Under the pieces are notes generated by a model that was not told where the DNA came from, ran no database searches, and was given only the letters and a program-made list of their open reading frames with translations. Of a stretch of DNA of 54,363 nucleotides, positions 53,344 through 54,363 are shown one piece after another. The stretch is from Promethearchaeota archaeon (GTDB lineage: Archaea > Asgardarchaeota > Lokiarchaeia > Sigyniarchaeales > SOKP01). Positions within the stretch are counted from its first letter, which is position 1; each line of letters opens with the position of its first letter. The stretch spans positions 1 to 54,363 of the forward strand of contig CP070805.1 in the NCBI GenBank assembly GCA_020343655.1. Direction: 5' to 3'. The position numbers and the translations under genes are program-made.

Positions 53344-54057
53344 TTATAAAGATGGGAAATACCATTGTTTCCCAGTTAAGATATTTTCTCTAAATTTAGC
53401 GATACCATTTCTTTCCAAAGAAAGAAGAGCTCTTATTGCTCGGTCTTGAGACCATTCTAAGTTGGTACAAACATCTTCTAAAGTAAGGACGCCTTTTTCT
53501 TTCGCTAAATCAACTACTTTCGATTCATCACCTGTATATTGAATTGGAAAAAAACGTACCATAATTGCTCCTGATTCTAATTGGGTAAGATCCTCAATAA
53601 CTCTGGTTTTTTTTAATAATTTCAAAGCTTTTTCAACATCCTTCACTTCTACATTCCCTTTTAAAATTCCTGTATTTACTAATTCAAATACTTCTGATAA
53701 AGGAATTATTCCTCCTGTTTCTTCTTTACTCATTAAAACTCTTTGGTATGCTAACATTCCTAATTTTTGGTGATCAATTTTAGAGAATTTTCTTAATACA
53801 TCATGTTCTGTTATCTGCTCTGTGATAATTTTTGAAGATGGGATATTATATTTTTTCTGCAATTCCTTCACTTCTTGTCTCAATTCTGGTGTTAAGGCCA
53901 ATAAAACTCCATGCTTTTTAGCTAATTCTCGAAGGTTGTCTTTTGTAAATTTTTCGACTGCAGCTTTTGCTTGTATATCTTTCATTTTCAGTTCAGCTGC
54001 CTTCTTTTTCATCGCTTCTTTTAAATCAATCTCATCTTCTATCTTTCTAATGCCCAC
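53344..54057 (-). CDS. vps22: ESCRT-II Vps22/EAP30-like protein
   Basis: 237 residues. The N-terminal helical hairpin (LKEAMKKKAAELKMKDIQAK, VEKFTKDNLRELAKKHGVLL, LTPELRQEVKELQKKYNI) is followed by tandem winged helices: HQKLGMLAYQRVLMSKEETG, GIIPLSEVFELVNTG, EDVEKALKLLKKTRVIEDL, then VVDLAKEKGVLTLEDVCTNL, EWSQDRAIRALLSLERNGIA, TGKQWYFPSL. The last block parallels SNF8/EAP30 (LKWETERARQVLEHLLKEGL, HYWLPAL). Residues KEVEDV differ slightly from eukaryotic forms but the domain order and length match EAP30. It is convergent with vps25 (15 bp between stops). Only one EAP30-type subunit is seen, as expected for an ancestral Vps22/Vps36 common form. Confidence 0.9.
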   Translation of the reverse strand: MGIRKIEDEIDLKEAMKKKAAELKMKDIQAKAAVEKFTKDNLRELAKKHGVLLALTPELRQEVKELQKKYNIPSSKIITEQITEHDVLRKFSKIDHQKLGMLAYQRVLMSKEETGGIIPLSEVFELVNTGILKGNVEVKDVEKALKLLKKTRVIEDLTQLESGAIMVRFFPIQYTGDESKVVDLAKEKGVLTLEDVCTNLEWSQDRAIRALLSLERNGIAKFRENILTGKQWYFPSL

Positions 54058-54315
54058 TCTTAGATACCACTATTTTTTAATAACTTTATTGATTAATAGT
54101 TAAATTCTTAATATAATTATTATTTTCAATAATCTTTTTGTTGATACTTTATAGAATGGTGTTTCAGAATTTCTCTTATTATTTTACGATTTTTTAGCAA
54201 TTAAAATTTTTTGTTTTACAAATTGAATTGTTAAGAAAGTTTAATTTAAACTCATTTTTAACACTTATTTTAGTTAATTTTAACACTTTTTCTTGTTAAC
54301 CACATATTTATCTTC
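54058..54315. other. Non-coding AT-rich region upstream of vps22
   Basis: 258 bp without ORF. Short direct repeats of TTTTAACACTT occur near 54255-54290. Presumably contains the vps22 promoter and the 3' end of the next minus-strand gene. Confidence 0.35.
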
Positions 54316-54363
54316 TTATTCTTCATCTTCCCATTCCTTAAGAACTATTTCTTTTAATGATCT
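54316..54363 (-). CDS. C-terminal end of a gene running off the window
   Basis: In the minus strand the last 15 codons before TAA at 54316-54318 read RSLKEIVLKEWEDEE. The acidic, helical ending is compatible with a continuing coding region. It lies upstream of vps22 on the same strand. In Asgard genomes the ESCRT neighbourhood often holds further ESCRT genes, but 15 residues do not identify it. Confidence 0.35.
   Translation of the reverse strand, partial: RSLKEIVLKEWEDEE

Noticed and set aside
1..54363. CRISPR arrays, insertion sequences, prophage or integrative element
   Set aside because: No regularly spaced repeats, transposase, integrase or terminal repeats were seen; gene content is chromosomal.

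Overview
The window is AT-rich (about 30% GC by eye) archaeal DNA, most likely from an Asgard archaeon (Promethearchaeota, Lokiarchaeia-like). The diagnostic evidence is a eukaryote-type ESCRT locus at the right end (50.4-54.1 kb). It encodes an ESCRT-III/Snf7 protein with a C-terminal MIM1-like helix, a Vps4 ATPase with an N-terminal MIT domain, a Vps25 ESCRT-II subunit and a Vps22/EAP30 ESCRT-II subunit. Archaeal-type uS15 and eS1 proteins, a histone-fold protein, intron-bearing tRNAs and two longin/roadblock-like proteins agree with this placement.

Layout. 0-10 kb: MFS transporter, membrane-anchored left-handed beta-helix protein, acyl-CoA synthetase, ADP-forming acyl-CoA synthetase-like protein, two tandem glycerophosphodiesterases, a single zinc-ribbon Rpb9/TFS-like protein, an SCP2-like protein, an unknown coiled-coil protein and an RNase III. 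10-26.2 kb: one long co-directional operon with an ABC ATPase, two ~1000-residue FtsX-like permeases, a 1315-residue surface protein with CARDB/DUF11-like repeats, and a 1608-residue membrane-anchored subtilisin-like protease with cytoplasmic zinc ribbons. 26-39 kb: housekeeping genes (ITPase, uS15, eS1, AidB-like acyl-CoA dehydrogenase, M28-like aminopeptidase, sirtuin, radical SAM protein, rubrerythrin, GHMP kinase) with two longin/roadblock candidates. 39-45.2 kb: a decayed GH2 fragment, a histone-fold gene whose frame is broken by a short intron-like insert, and a nickel locus (NikR-like regulator, alkaline-phosphatase-superfamily protein, LarC, LarB). 45-50.3 kb: phosphoglycerate kinase, tRNA-Val, flavodoxin, tRNA-Gly, membrane proteins and a PfkB kinase. 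50.4 kb to the end: ESCRT.

Most notable observations. (1) The histone-fold ORF stops after helix alpha-2, but its missing L2-alpha-3 end (RKTV...KDL then stop) lies 28 nt downstream in another frame. The intervening RNA can fold into a near-canonical bulge-helix-bulge, and removing 25 nt restores a 66-residue protein. This is a candidate minimal archaeal mRNA intron. (2) Both tRNAs in the window carry ~30-nt introns at non-canonical positions (D-loop and T-loop), which makes splicing of the histone mRNA more believable. (3) The ABC/FtsX/surface-protein/protease operon looks like an FtsEX-style envelope machine in which the controlled hydrolase is a giant surface protease. (4) Vps25 carries a ~140-residue N-terminal coiled-coil extension.

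All family assignments are by eye from motifs; no database search was run.
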